This document shows, one piece after another, positions 52,324 through 60,738 of a DNA stretch of 64,000 nucleotides (the first letter of the stretch is position 1; each line of letters starts with the position of its first letter). The notes beneath the pieces are model-generated. The model worked only from the letters and a program-made list of their open reading frames with translations. It ran no database searches and was not told the origin of the DNA. The stretch covers positions 62,001-126,000 of the forward strand of contig JANSXC010000019.1 of the NCBI GenBank assembly GCA_024743115.1, given 5' to 3'. The DNA comes from a bacterium. Lineage in GTDB: Bacteria > Planctomycetota > UBA1135 > UBA2386. A program made the position numbers and the translations under genes.

Positions 52324-55002
52324 CTAGCGTCCGGGTTGCAACAGTGGCTGGGCGCTGCCCTGCAGCACATCGCGCACGGTGTGTTGAATGACTGCCGTGA
52401 CATCCAGCGACCCGCCGGTCGCGATGTTGTTGGCGAGCACGCCGATCTCGCTTAGCTGGCGCGTCACGTGGATCAGGTCCGCGATACGAGCTCCGAGCGT
52501 GCGTTCGAGCGGCCGCCGCGGCACCAGCACCACATCACCCGGCAGCAGACGCGTGCGCATCCGCAGCGGGTCACTGGCCTGCGCAAGGCTCTGGACTCGA
52601 CCCGTCCCACGAATGACGTAGAGCCGCTGGTCGTCGCCCGCTTCGGTCAGCCCGCCGGACCAATCCACGACGTCGGCGACCGTCAGTTCGTCGGCAGCGA
52701 CGAAGCTGCCAGGGTTGAACACGTGGCCGAGCACGGTGACCGTGTGCTGCCGCCGCGGAATCGTCAAGACGTCGCCGTTCTCGAGCGCCAGGTTGTAGGC
52801 GCTCGCCGGAAAGTCGTGGCGAAGGAACGGCAGAACGATCCGACCGTCGGCCTCCTGCCGCGAGATCCGATCGAGCACTTCCTTGGTGTTCTCGAGCGCG
52901 ATCTTTGCTGCCAGCCCCTCCGCGGGCGTGCCGGTCTGCACCATCGTCTCCAACGCCGATTCGTGAACCCGGCGGGTCCGCTCCGCGAGGTGCCGCAACC
53001 GTTTGGTCTGAAGCTCCGCGACGCTTCGGCGCGAGAACCGGGCCAATCGCAAGTCTGCTTCCGGCATGGCGCCGCCGGCAGCAGCGATCAGGTCCGTGAT
53101 CTTCGCGTCCCGGCCGAAGACGTACTTGCCGGGGAAGCGCACTTCGCCGCGGATCTCGACCTCGACCTTGACCTTGCGCAGAGCCCGCACGACCAGGCGA
53201 TCGCCGTTCTCGAGGATCGGGTCCTCGTGACTGCCTGGCGCATCGAGCGCCCGACCCAGGTGAAAGCGATAGCGCCGCGCCTGGAGCTGGCGCCCCGCCG
53301 CGTCGAAGTGCCAGCGAATCAGCTCGGCCTCCGGGTAGTAGACCTCCGGCCTGAGGTTGCCGGCGAGCGCCACGAGATCGGACACCCTGAGGCCCGCGGT
53401 CAGCTCGAAGATGCCGGCCGCGCGAACGGCGCCGATCACGCTCACCGTGGGAACCTCCACCGCGTTCTGCCGCGACCGCACGGTCACGAGATCGAGCGGT
53501 GCGAGTTCGATGTCGTGGTCTGCATCACCCTGCAGCGCCTTGTCGAGGTCCACCACCAGAACTCGCCGCGTCGTTTCGGCACGGCGCCCCGAGTGCGTCA
53601 GCTGCACGCTGCCCGGTGCCGCGACGACGCGCGACACGAACACCTGCTGCGTGTGGGCCAGGATCGTCGGCCCGTCTGCGAACCGCACGACGTCGCTGAT
53701 GCGCAGCCCGGGCTTGTGCTCGAACGTGCCCGGCCGACCAACCTCCCCCACGATCTCGACAACCGATCCCTGGCGGTCATCGACCTCGCCAACGATCACG
53801 ACTTCGGTGTCGGCGATCGAGCGGGCGAGACCGTCCGGACCGAGGCCGACATCCGCCATCGTGCGACGGCGACCATCGTGGGTGCCCTCGATCTGTACCC
53901 GGTCGGCGAACGCGAAGCCGCTGATTCCGCCACCAAGCTGCAGCGCGGTCGCCAGCGTATCGCCGACCCTCCGTTCGTAGATGCCGGGACGCAACACGGC
54001 ACCGCGGACCGCGAACGTGGTCTCGACCGTCGGCACGAACACCACGGCACCCGCGCCGAGAACCGGTATCGCGGAGCCGTCACCCGACAGCAGGAAGTCG
54101 TAGACATCGATCTCGAGCTCGGGCTGCCCCGGGCGCCGCACCTGGATGCGCCGCAGTGCGCCGTCCTTGGTCACTCCGCCCGCGGCTCGCAGTGCAGTGA
54201 GAGCAGTTCCGAGCGCCGAGATCTCGACGGCACCAGGTCGCTCGACGTTACCTATGACCTGCACGGCGACGCGTCGCAGGCGTCCCATTCCGACGCTGAC
54301 GTCGAAGCCGCGCCGCTGCTGGGCGTAAGCCGCCCGGATGACCGTCTCGAGTTCCCGGAACGGTCTGCCCGCGAGCGCCACGGCCCCGACATCCGGCAAC
54401 CGGATGCGACCATCGCGATCGATCTCCGCCCGATGAGACGCGGTGAATGAACCCGAGATGGCGATCGTCAGCTCATCGCCGGGTCCGACGATGTAGTCAT
54501 CGGGGACCGGCCCCGACTCGACCTCGCTCTCCCCACGGCGCAGTTGGTCGTAGCCGAACTGCCGCAGCACCGGCGCAATGGCGCCGGCGCGAGTCGATGC
54601 GTACAGCTTCTCCAGGCGTGAGAGGGCAGCTCCCGGATCGGGAGCCGCCGCCGACTCGCTCGCGCCCGGGCCGTTCAGGTTGACGACCACGCTCGGGCGG
54701 TTGTCACCATTCACCGGACGCGGCTGCGGCTCCTGTTGCCGACGCGGCGGCACGACTTCGCGCAGCGCCGCCGTCATGTCCTGCGGAGTCCCCCGAACGA
54801 CGAAGCGTTCGGCAACCGGCAGCGGGCCAGCGGGCTCGTTGGCCGTGTCCAGCTGCGCAATCGTCTCCGGCACCTCACGCAGCTCGGCGAGCCAACCGGG
54901 CACCTTGCGCCAGGCCTCGTCGGACTCCGTCGACATCACGGTGCACCCGGCGCCGAGCAAGGCAGCCAAGGTAACGGTCAGGGCAGTGCGCGAGCGAAGC
55001 AT
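52324..55002 (-). CDS. Wza-like polysaccharide export lipoprotein with several SLBB domains
   Basis: The 892-residue protein is a lipoprotein (MLRSRTALTVTLAALLGAGC). The Poly_export domain begins with PDDYIVGPGDELTIAISG and includes DRDGRIRLPDVGAVALAG. At least four SLBB-like repeats follow, for example VQVIGNVERPGAVEISALGTAL, FAVRGAVLRPGIYERRVGD, VEIVGEVGRPGTFEHKPGL and VTVLGHVFNPGSFVAADEL. It is longer than E. coli Wza (~380), as seen in other EPS exporters with extra SLBB repeats. It would form the outer-membrane/periplasmic channel for the polymer. First gene of the minus operon, just after a candidate sigma54 promoter. Confidence 0.88.
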   Translation of the reverse strand: MLRSRTALTVTLAALLGAGCTVMSTESDEAWRKVPGWLAELREVPETIAQLDTANEPAGPLPVAERFVVRGTPQDMTAALREVVPPRRQQEPQPRPVNGDNRPSVVVNLNGPGASESAAAPDPGAALSRLEKLYASTRAGAIAPVLRQFGYDQLRRGESEVESGPVPDDYIVGPGDELTIAISGSFTASHRAEIDRDGRIRLPDVGAVALAGRPFRELETVIRAAYAQQRRGFDVSVGMGRLRRVAVQVIGNVERPGAVEISALGTALTALRAAGGVTKDGALRRIQVRRPGQPELEIDVYDFLLSGDGSAIPVLGAGAVVFVPTVETTFAVRGAVLRPGIYERRVGDTLATALQLGGGISGFAFADRVQIEGTHDGRRRTMADVGLGPDGLARSIADTEVVIVGEVDDRQGSVVEIVGEVGRPGTFEHKPGLRISDVVRFADGPTILAHTQQVFVSRVVAAPGSVQLTHSGRRAETTRRVLVVDLDKALQGDADHDIELAPLDLVTVRSRQNAVEVPTVSVIGAVRAAGIFELTAGLRVSDLVALAGNLRPEVYYPEAELIRWHFDAAGRQLQARRYRFHLGRALDAPGSHEDPILENGDRLVVRALRKVKVEVEIRGEVRFPGKYVFGRDAKITDLIAAAGGAMPEADLRLARFSRRSVAELQTKRLRHLAERTRRVHESALETMVQTGTPAEGLAAKIALENTKEVLDRISRQEADGRIVLPFLRHDFPASAYNLALENGDVLTIPRRQHTVTVLGHVFNPGSFVAADELTVADVVDWSGGLTEAGDDQRLYVIRGTGRVQSLAQASDPLRMRTRLLPGDVVLVPRRPLERTLGARIADLIHVTRQLSEIGVLANNIATGGSLDVTAVIQHTVRDVLQGSAQPLLQPGR

Positions 55003-55013
55003 CGCACATCGAG

Positions 55014-55029
55014 AGCAAACGGGATGCCA
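55014..55029 (-). promoter_or_regulatory. Candidate sigma54 (-24/-12) promoter of the wza-gmd-fcl operon
   Basis: Minus-strand TGGCATCCCGTTTGCT matches the sigma54 consensus TGGCAC-N5-TTGC except C to T at one position, with exact GG to GC spacing of 10 bases. The expected transcription start is about 55003, one base before the wza-like ATG, so the message would be almost leaderless or the true start lies further in. Confidence 0.65.
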
Positions 55030-55086
55030 GCCAACGAACTCGCGATGTTGCGGGCCCTCGCCTCCGACGATGCGCAGCGTTTGTCA

Positions 55087-55130
55087 TTGCGACTCGCAAA
55101 CTGCGCGAGAGCCATCCGCGAATCTCGCAA
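55087..55130. promoter_or_regulatory. Two dyad sites between divergent sigma54 promoters; candidate activator binding sites
   Basis: TTGCGACTCGCAA at 55087-55099 is a perfect 13-bp dyad. A related site GCGAATCTCGCAA lies at 55118-55130, 31 bases (about three turns) further. They sit 58-116 bases from the minus promoter and 93-152 from the plus promoter, as expected for enhancer sites of an NtrC-type activator such as that encoded at 59282. Confidence 0.5.
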
Positions 55131-55222
55131 TCTGCGTCGACTCGACTCCAAGGGCGACCACTACCGAGCTGGACAGGTTGCCGAACGGCGCTGTCACCGC
55201 CGCGTCAGTTCCTGTCACCCGT

Positions 55223-55239
55223 TTGGTATGTCGTTTGCT
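55223..55239 (+). promoter_or_regulatory. Candidate sigma54 (-24/-12) promoter of the plus glycosyltransferase operon
   Basis: TTGGTATGTCGTTTGCT matches sigma54 consensus TTGGCAC-N5-TTGCW with two mismatches in the -24 box and exact spacing. It lies 46 bases upstream of the receiver gene ATG at 55285 and shares GTTTGCTC with the divergent promoter. Confidence 0.55.
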
Positions 55240-55284
55240 CCGTGTCCGGCGCGGTCCATTCCCAACCGCTCGAGACGAACGGAC

Positions 55285-55767
55285 ATGAAACATCGAAACT
55301 GGTCAGCACTCATCCTCGACGATGACCCCTGGATGGGCGAGTTGCTCAAGACGCGACTCGAACAAGCCATCCCGCGGCTCGACGTCACGCTGCGCACCGA
55401 CCCGGATACGACCGGCCGGTTCGACCTCTTCGTCGTCGACAATCGCTTCGACGACATGGCGATGGCCACGGCGCTGGTCCGCGACATCCGACGCCAGCAA
55501 CCCGACGCACTGATCGTGGTGTTCTCCGCTGAGCTCAGCCGCGGCGACCTGATCGAGCTGGTGTCGTGCGACTGCGACCTCGTCTTCGAGAAGGGCCAGC
55601 CCGAAGCTCTCAGGCAGGCGATCGAGGACATCGGGCGACTCCTGCTGAACCCGCCCCGCGACGGGGAACCACGGCGCGGCATCTCGAGCACGATCCGCGC
55701 ACTCGCCGACCTGGTCTACCAACTCAACCGGCGCACGCCCAAGGACGCCGCCGCGCCACGGAGCTGA
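55285..55767 (+). CDS. Stand-alone receiver-domain response regulator
   Basis: This 160-residue protein has an acidic pocket (ALILDDDPWMGELL), a phospho-acceptor Asp in LFVVDNRFDD, the conserved Ser in IVVFSAEL and a Lys in LVFEKGQPE. No output domain follows; the C-terminal ~45 residues form a helical tail. It is the first gene of the plus operon behind a candidate sigma54 promoter. It could take phosphate from a kinase controlling polysaccharide synthesis. Translation from the ATG at 55285 is preferred; longer upstream starts exist. Confidence 0.82.
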   Translation: MKHRNWSALILDDDPWMGELLKTRLEQAIPRLDVTLRTDPDTTGRFDLFVVDNRFDDMAMATALVRDIRRQQPDALIVVFSAELSRGDLIELVSCDCDLVFEKGQPEALRQAIEDIGRLLLNPPRDGEPRRGISSTIRALADLVYQLNRRTPKDAAAPRS

Positions 55768-55771
55768 TGCC

Positions 55772-57181
55772 ATGCTGTGGACTGCCCTGCAACGCACCGC
55801 CGCGGCAATCGGGCTCGTCGCGACGAGCCCGATCCTGCTACTGATCTACCTGGCGGCGAAGCTCCTTCTGCCGGGGCCCTTTCTGTTCCGCCAGCAACGG
55901 CGCGGACTCGACGGTCGGGAGTTCTGCATCCTGAAGATCCGGACGATGCAGCCCGGCGGCGGCCCAGTACGACAGCTGGGCGTCAACCTGGATCATCCGT
56001 CCATCCCGCCGTTCGGCCGACTCCTGCGAGACCTCAAGCTGGACGAGCTGCCTCAGCTTTGGAACGTCATGCGCGGCGACATGGCACTGGTCGGACCGCG
56101 CCCATTGCCGATCGCGCTGGACGACGAGCTGCGGCGACGGCTCCCCGGATTCCAGGTCCGCGAGAGAGTTCGGCCTGGTTTGACCAGCATCGGACAGTTG
56201 TTGGTCGCGGACAACGGCGTCGGGAACGAGCTGACCAACGACTGGCACCAGCGCGCGATCGCGGAACGCCACTACGTCCAGAACAGGACATGGGCCTACG
56301 ACCTGCTCGTTCTCGGGCTCTCCGCGGTCTATCTCACCAGGAAGCTCACCCGTCGCCTGTGGCCGAACCCGCGCGCTGCCCCCGGGCAGGCAACGGCGGT
56401 CCTGGGCGTTCCCATCAGCAACGCCGACTATGGCCAGGTCGTCGACCGCATTGCGGATTGGCGCGGCGACGACGAGGACCACTACGTCTGCGTCTGCCCG
56501 GTTCACAGCGTCGTCGAGGCCCAGCGCAGCCCGGAACACATGGCGGCACTCCAGGGCGCCGACCTCAACACGGCCGACGGCATGCCCGTCGTATGGGCGC
56601 AGCGTCTCCTCGGGAACCGGAATGCGACGCGCGTCTACGGACCGGATCTCACGCTCCGGGTCCTTGCGCGCGCGGCACGCGAAGGCTGGCGGGTCGGCTT
56701 CTACGGCAGCAGCCCGAGGGTCCTCGAGGCCTTGACCACGCGGTTGCAGGAGCGATTCGAGCATCTCCAGATCGGCCTGGCGATCAGCCCGCCGTTTCGG
56801 GAACTCACCGAGTCCGAGACGAAGGGCCACCAGGAGGCAATCCGCGCGGCACAACTCGACGTGCTCTTCGTCGGCCTCGGCTGCCCGCGCCAAGAACGGT
56901 GGATGGCGCGCCAGAGCGGCCTGCGCTGCGTGATGATCGGCGTCGGTGCCGCGTTCGACTTCCACGCCGGATCGGTGCGTCAATGCCCGCCCTGGTTGCA
57001 GCGCACGGGGCTGGAGTGGCTCTTCCGGCTGGCGATGGAACCCCGGCGTCTGTTTTGGCGCTACTTCTCGACCAACCCGGCCTACCTGATTCGGCTCGCG
57101 GGCCAGCTAGTCGCCCGACTGCTGGGCCGCAACTACCAGCGCTCGGATCGAGCCGATCGACTCCGCGAGGTGCAACCATGA
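55772..57181 (+). CDS. Fused phosphoglycosyltransferase (bacterial sugar transferase) and WecG/TagA-type glycosyltransferase
   Basis: The 469-residue protein has two parts. Residues 1-~195 form a monotopic phosphoglycosyltransferase: a hydrophobic N-terminal helix (IGLVATSPILLLIYLAAKLL), LILKIRTM-type loop (EFCILKIRTMQPGG), then LDELPQLWNVMRGDMALVGPRPL and RPGLTSIGQL. Residues ~205-460 form a WecG/TagA/CpsF GT26 enzyme: GVPISNADYGQVVDRIADW, NTADGMPVVWAQRLLG, YGPDLTLRVLARAAREGWRVGFYGSS and VGLGCPRQERWMARQ. The first part puts a sugar phosphate on undecaprenyl phosphate; the second would add the next sugar. Both families are common, but their fusion is less usual. Confidence 0.9.
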   Translation: MLWTALQRTAAAIGLVATSPILLLIYLAAKLLLPGPFLFRQQRRGLDGREFCILKIRTMQPGGGPVRQLGVNLDHPSIPPFGRLLRDLKLDELPQLWNVMRGDMALVGPRPLPIALDDELRRRLPGFQVRERVRPGLTSIGQLLVADNGVGNELTNDWHQRAIAERHYVQNRTWAYDLLVLGLSAVYLTRKLTRRLWPNPRAAPGQATAVLGVPISNADYGQVVDRIADWRGDDEDHYVCVCPVHSVVEAQRSPEHMAALQGADLNTADGMPVVWAQRLLGNRNATRVYGPDLTLRVLARAAREGWRVGFYGSSPRVLEALTTRLQERFEHLQIGLAISPPFRELTESETKGHQEAIRAAQLDVLFVGLGCPRQERWMARQSGLRCVMIGVGAAFDFHAGSVRQCPPWLQRTGLEWLFRLAMEPRRLFWRYFSTNPAYLIRLAGQLVARLLGRNYQRSDRADRLREVQP

Positions 57182-58116
57182 TGCAGCGCCGAAAGATCGC
57201 AATCTGCGTCGCGACGTTCCGGCGACGCGCGCTGCTCGGCCGCTTGCTGGACGGGCTCGCCATACTCGAGCTGCCAACCGGCTTCGACGTCGAACTCCGG
57301 GTAGTCGAGAACGACCGCGACGCAACGTGCCGCGTGCTCGTGCGGTCCTGGGCGCCCGCGAACGGCATCCGCCGGGTGCGCTACGACGTCGAACCCGAAC
57401 GCAACATCGCGCTCGCGCGCAACCGCGCGCTCGACATGGGTGATGCGGACATGTTTGCCTTCCTCGACGACGACGAACAACCGGAGCCGGACTGGCTGGT
57501 CCAGCTGACTCGCCGCCTGCAGCGCGGCGACTGTGACGCGGTCATCGGCAACGTGGAGCCGGTGTACCCTCCCGCACCGCCCGACTGGGTCCAAAGGGCC
57601 GACTTGCACGCCAAGCGAGTCTCGAGCCGGCTGGGCCCCAGGTGCTGGCAGGGCACGAGAACGGCCAACGCATTGATCGACGGCCTCTGGCTCCGCCACG
57701 CCCGGTTCCGGCGCGACTACGGCCGCACGGGCGGCGAGGACACCGAGCTCTTTGCACGGCTCGTCGCCCGCGGAGCCCGGCTGGGATGGGCTCCCGAGGC
57801 CCGCGTTCACGAGGTCATCCACGAGGAACAGTGCCGGCTGCGATGGCTCTGGTCACGATATCGCCGCGCCGGGAGCGTCTACGAGCGCATCGTGGCCTCG
57901 TCGCGCCCCCGCGCGACGGCGCGCGCCGCACTGCGCATGGTTGCCGCCTTGATGCTGGCAGGAGTGAGCGTGCTGTCAGCTGGCTACCGCAGCCGCAGAT
58001 TGTTCGTCACTGCCTGCCTTCGCGTCGCCAGTGCCATCGGCGGTTTGGAGCAAGTCTGGATCCGACGGTCGGACGCTCCAGCGTCGTCCTACCAAAGCGC
58101 GGGGTGCACGAGGTGA
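57178..58116 (+). CDS. Family 2 glycosyltransferase
   Basis: A 312-residue GT-A enzyme: KIAICVATFRRRALLGRLLDGL, then ALARNRALDMGDADMFAFLDDDEQPEPDW, with the DxD-like DDD motif. Downstream TGGEDTELFARLVARGARLGW resembles the conserved ED motif of GT2. A C-terminal helical region is likely membrane-associated. The ATG at 57178 overlaps the upstream stop (ATGA). Donor and acceptor cannot be read from sequence. Confidence 0.87.
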   Translation: MMQRRKIAICVATFRRRALLGRLLDGLAILELPTGFDVELRVVENDRDATCRVLVRSWAPANGIRRVRYDVEPERNIALARNRALDMGDADMFAFLDDDEQPEPDWLVQLTRRLQRGDCDAVIGNVEPVYPPAPPDWVQRADLHAKRVSSRLGPRCWQGTRTANALIDGLWLRHARFRRDYGRTGGEDTELFARLVARGARLGWAPEARVHEVIHEEQCRLRWLWSRYRRAGSVYERIVASSRPRATARAALRMVAALMLAGVSVLSAGYRSRRLFVTACLRVASAIGGLEQVWIRRSDAPASSYQSAGCTR

Positions 58117-59285
58117 GAGTCGCGTTCCTGACGAACATCGTCTCCCCGTACCGGGCCCCGGTGTTCGACGAACTCGCCCGGACACCGGGCTGGGAGTTCC
58201 GCCTCTTCGTCAACGCGGAGAACGAGTTCGATCGCGACTGGCGCAACGTTCGGTCGGCAGCGCCCGTCACTCCGATCAAGACCCTGAGCATTCGGCGTAC
58301 GGTGCGCACCGAACGGCCGGTGCCGTGCACCCAGCGCATCGCGCTCCACATCCCGCTGACGCTCGGCCGCGAGCTGACGCAGTTTGCCCCCGACGTGGTC
58401 ATCAGTCTCGAACTGGGCCCCCGAACGGTGCTCGCAGCACTCTGGTGCCGTCGCCACGGCATTCCCCTCGTCGTCTGGTCGTATCAGTCTCGAGCCGCCA
58501 CGTCGATGCGAGGACTCCTGCGCCGGGCAGCCCGCCGCTTTGTCCTGCGCCGCTGCCAGGCTGCGGTGGGAATGGGCATCCAGGCGCGGGAGGCGCTTCG
58601 ACAATCGGGCGTGCCGGGGGAGCGGATCTTCGACGCCCCGAATGCCGCCGACTTCCATGCCATCGAACGCAGGATCCGTGCTGCGGACCGCCCAGCGCGC
58701 GTTGCCGACCTCAGAGCGCGCGTCGACGGCGACCGGGTGCTGCTCGTCGTCGGCCGCCTCGTGCCCATGAAGGCAGCACCAACGATCGTCAAGATCTGGC
58801 GCCGGTTGCCAGCGACGACCAGGGCCGGTTGGCGGCTCGTGTTCGTCGGGGACGGACCGCTGGCATCGCACGTTCGGGGCCTCGAAGCCGAAGGCATCGA
58901 GCACGTGGGCCAGGTGCCACCCGAGGTCGTGACGGACTGGCTGCTTGCCAGCGACCTACACATGTTCGCCTCGCTGGTCGATGTCTGGGGTCTGGTGGTC
59001 AACGAAGCGATGCAATGTGGCACACCGAGTCTCTGCTCGATCCACGCCGGATGCGCCGATGACCTGATCGGTCACGGTGAGAACGGTTGGCTGTTCGACC
59101 CGACCGACGAACACGAATGGACCCGGCAACTCGGCGAGTTGCTACAGCGCAGTGACCTGCACGAGGTCGGAGAGCGAGCACGACTTGCCGCGTCGCGCCT
59201 TCGACCCGAGTACATGGCCGAGGGCTTCCGCGACGCCGTCGCCCACACCATCCGCCCCGCAATGACGAGACGATTGCGCGCATGA
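58113..59285 (+). CDS. Family 4 glycosyltransferase
   Basis: The 390-residue GT-B enzyme starts at GTG 58113, overlapping the upstream stop as GTGA (VRVAFLTNIVSPYRAPVFDELA). The donor-binding half has LLVVGRLVPMKAAPTIVKIW, LVFVGDGPLASHV and FASLVDVWGLVVNEAMQCGTPSL, a typical GT4 EX7E-like region. It likely adds a sugar to the lipid-linked repeat unit. The downstream activator overlaps as ATGA. Confidence 0.88.
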   Translation: MRVAFLTNIVSPYRAPVFDELARTPGWEFRLFVNAENEFDRDWRNVRSAAPVTPIKTLSIRRTVRTERPVPCTQRIALHIPLTLGRELTQFAPDVVISLELGPRTVLAALWCRRHGIPLVVWSYQSRAATSMRGLLRRAARRFVLRRCQAAVGMGIQAREALRQSGVPGERIFDAPNAADFHAIERRIRAADRPARVADLRARVDGDRVLLVVGRLVPMKAAPTIVKIWRRLPATTRAGWRLVFVGDGPLASHVRGLEAEGIEHVGQVPPEVVTDWLLASDLHMFASLVDVWGLVVNEAMQCGTPSLCSIHAGCADDLIGHGENGWLFDPTDEHEWTRQLGELLQRSDLHEVGERARLAASRLRPEYMAEGFRDAVAHTIRPAMTRRLRA

Positions 59286-60712
59286 CGACCGTTGAATCCG
59301 ACCTGAGACTCGTTTCGGCCGACGTCGCCATCCTCGACGACGACCCCGACTTCGTGCGTCTTGCGGAGGCGCTGCTGCAACGCAACGGCAATCGCTGCCG
59401 CACGTTCTCCGAGCCTGAGGAAGCCCTCGCGGAACTGGCGAAGCGGCCGGTCGACGTGCTGCTCCTGGACTACCAGCTCGAGGGTTGCCGCGGCACCGAA
59501 CTCGTCCTGCCGTTCCGCAAAGCTGCCGAGAAGATGGAGATCATCTTCGTGACCGCCCACAGCTCGCCCGAGGTCGCGGTCTCGGCACTGCAGTCAGGCG
59601 CCAGCGACTTCCTGACGAAGCCGCTCGACGAGGGGCGACTGATCGCGAGCATCGCCAACGCGGTGAAGCATGCGGGACTCGTCGAGCGCGTGGCGCGCCT
59701 GGAGAGCCACGAACCCACGGACTTCGAGGGCATGGTCGGGCGGTCGCCGGCGATCCAGACCGTGTTTCGCACGATCGACAACGTTGCGCCCACGGACGTC
59801 GCCGTCATGGTCCGCGGCGAATCAGGCACTGGCAAGGAGCTTGCCGCGCGCGCCGTCCACACCCGGAGCAGGCGCAACAACGGTCCGTTCGTCGCGCTGA
59901 ACATGGCGGCACTGCCCGAGAACCTCGTCGAATCCACCCTCTTCGGCCACGAGAAGGGTGCCTTCACCGGCGCTTCGGGGCGGCGACTCGGCGCCTGCGA
60001 AGAGGCCGCCGGCGGCACCCTGTTGCTCGATGAGATTTGCGAGATGCCGATCGACCTCCAGGCCAAGCTGCTGCGGTTCCTTCAGGAGGGCGTGTTCCGC
60101 CGGGTCGGCGGCAACCAGGACATCCGGAGTGATGCCCGCATCGTCAGCGCAACCAATCGTGACCCCTTGCACGAAGTCCGGGAGGGGCGTTTCCGCCAGG
60201 ATCTCTACTACCGGCTCAACGTCGTTCCGGTCGACCTGCCGCCGCTGCGGGAACGCCAGGGCGACGTCGCACTGCTCGCCAACGGAATGCTGGCCGAGCT
60301 CAACGGGCGCTACGGTCGAGAGTTCGCTGGCTTCACCCCGAGCGCGTTGACCGCGCTCGAAGCGTACGACTGGCCCGGCAACGTGCGCGAGCTGCTTCAC
60401 GTCGTGGAACGGGTGGCGGTCCTCAACGACGCGCGGGAGGTCACCGAGTCGATGCTGCCGCCCGAGGTACTGTCCCCAGCCCCGGCCGAAGTCAGTCTGC
60501 CGGAGCCCGGCCCGAACCCACATTCGATCACGGCTCGACCTCCCAGTCAGCCGCACGCAACATCTGCCGGGGACGGTCGCGGCAACGCGGCGCCGCCCGA
60601 GGATGAACCGATCGTTCCGCTCGACGAGCTCGAGCGCCGTGCCATCGAAAACGCCCTGACCAGGCTCGGCGGCTCCGTGCCGCGCGCCGCCGAGGCACTG
60701 CGGGTGTCGTAG
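59282..60712 (+). CDS. NtrC-family sigma54 activator, DNA-binding domain interrupted by in-frame TAG
   Basis: Receiver domain first: VAILDDDPDFVRL, phospho-Asp in VLLLDYQLEG, Lys in DFLTKPLDE. The AAA+ domain has Walker A GESGTGKELAARAVH, the sigma54-contact loop GAFTGA (EKGAFTGASGRRLG), Walker B GGTLLLDEICEM and arginine-finger region NVVPVDLPPLRER. The C-terminal Fis-type helix-turn-helix starts ELERRAIENALTRLGGSVPRAAEALRVS and should continue into ATIYRKIKTYGIDRGRFAR. An in-frame TAG at 60710-60712 lies between VS and ATIYRK; the frame then stays open to TGA at 60770. As written the recognition helix is lost. Last gene of the plus operon and the likely activator of both sigma54 promoters. 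It could be a nonsense mutation or sequencing error. Confidence 0.85.
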   Translation: MTTVESDLRLVSADVAILDDDPDFVRLAEALLQRNGNRCRTFSEPEEALAELAKRPVDVLLLDYQLEGCRGTELVLPFRKAAEKMEIIFVTAHSSPEVAVSALQSGASDFLTKPLDEGRLIASIANAVKHAGLVERVARLESHEPTDFEGMVGRSPAIQTVFRTIDNVAPTDVAVMVRGESGTGKELAARAVHTRSRRNNGPFVALNMAALPENLVESTLFGHEKGAFTGASGRRLGACEEAAGGTLLLDEICEMPIDLQAKLLRFLQEGVFRRVGGNQDIRSDARIVSATNRDPLHEVREGRFRQDLYYRLNVVPVDLPPLRERQGDVALLANGMLAELNGRYGREFAGFTPSALTALEAYDWPGNVRELLHVVERVAVLNDAREVTESMLPPEVLSPAPAEVSLPEPGPNPHSITARPPSQPHATSAGDGRGNAAPPEDEPIVPLDELERRAIENALTRLGGSVPRAAEALRVS

Positions 60713-60738
60713 GCGACGATCTACCGCAAAATCAAGAC

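Noticed and set aside
57642..58112. Longer start for the GT4 gene at 58113
   Set aside because: The extension lies antisense-free but out of frame with the GT2 gene, is Arg/Pro-rich, and the family begins at the GTGA-overlapping GTG.
60710..60712. Pyrrolysine at the TAG of the NtrC-type activator
   Set aside because: The position is not catalytic, no pyl genes are visible, and TAG is used as a normal stop elsewhere (for example at 26749 and 49039). Nonsense mutation or error is simpler.
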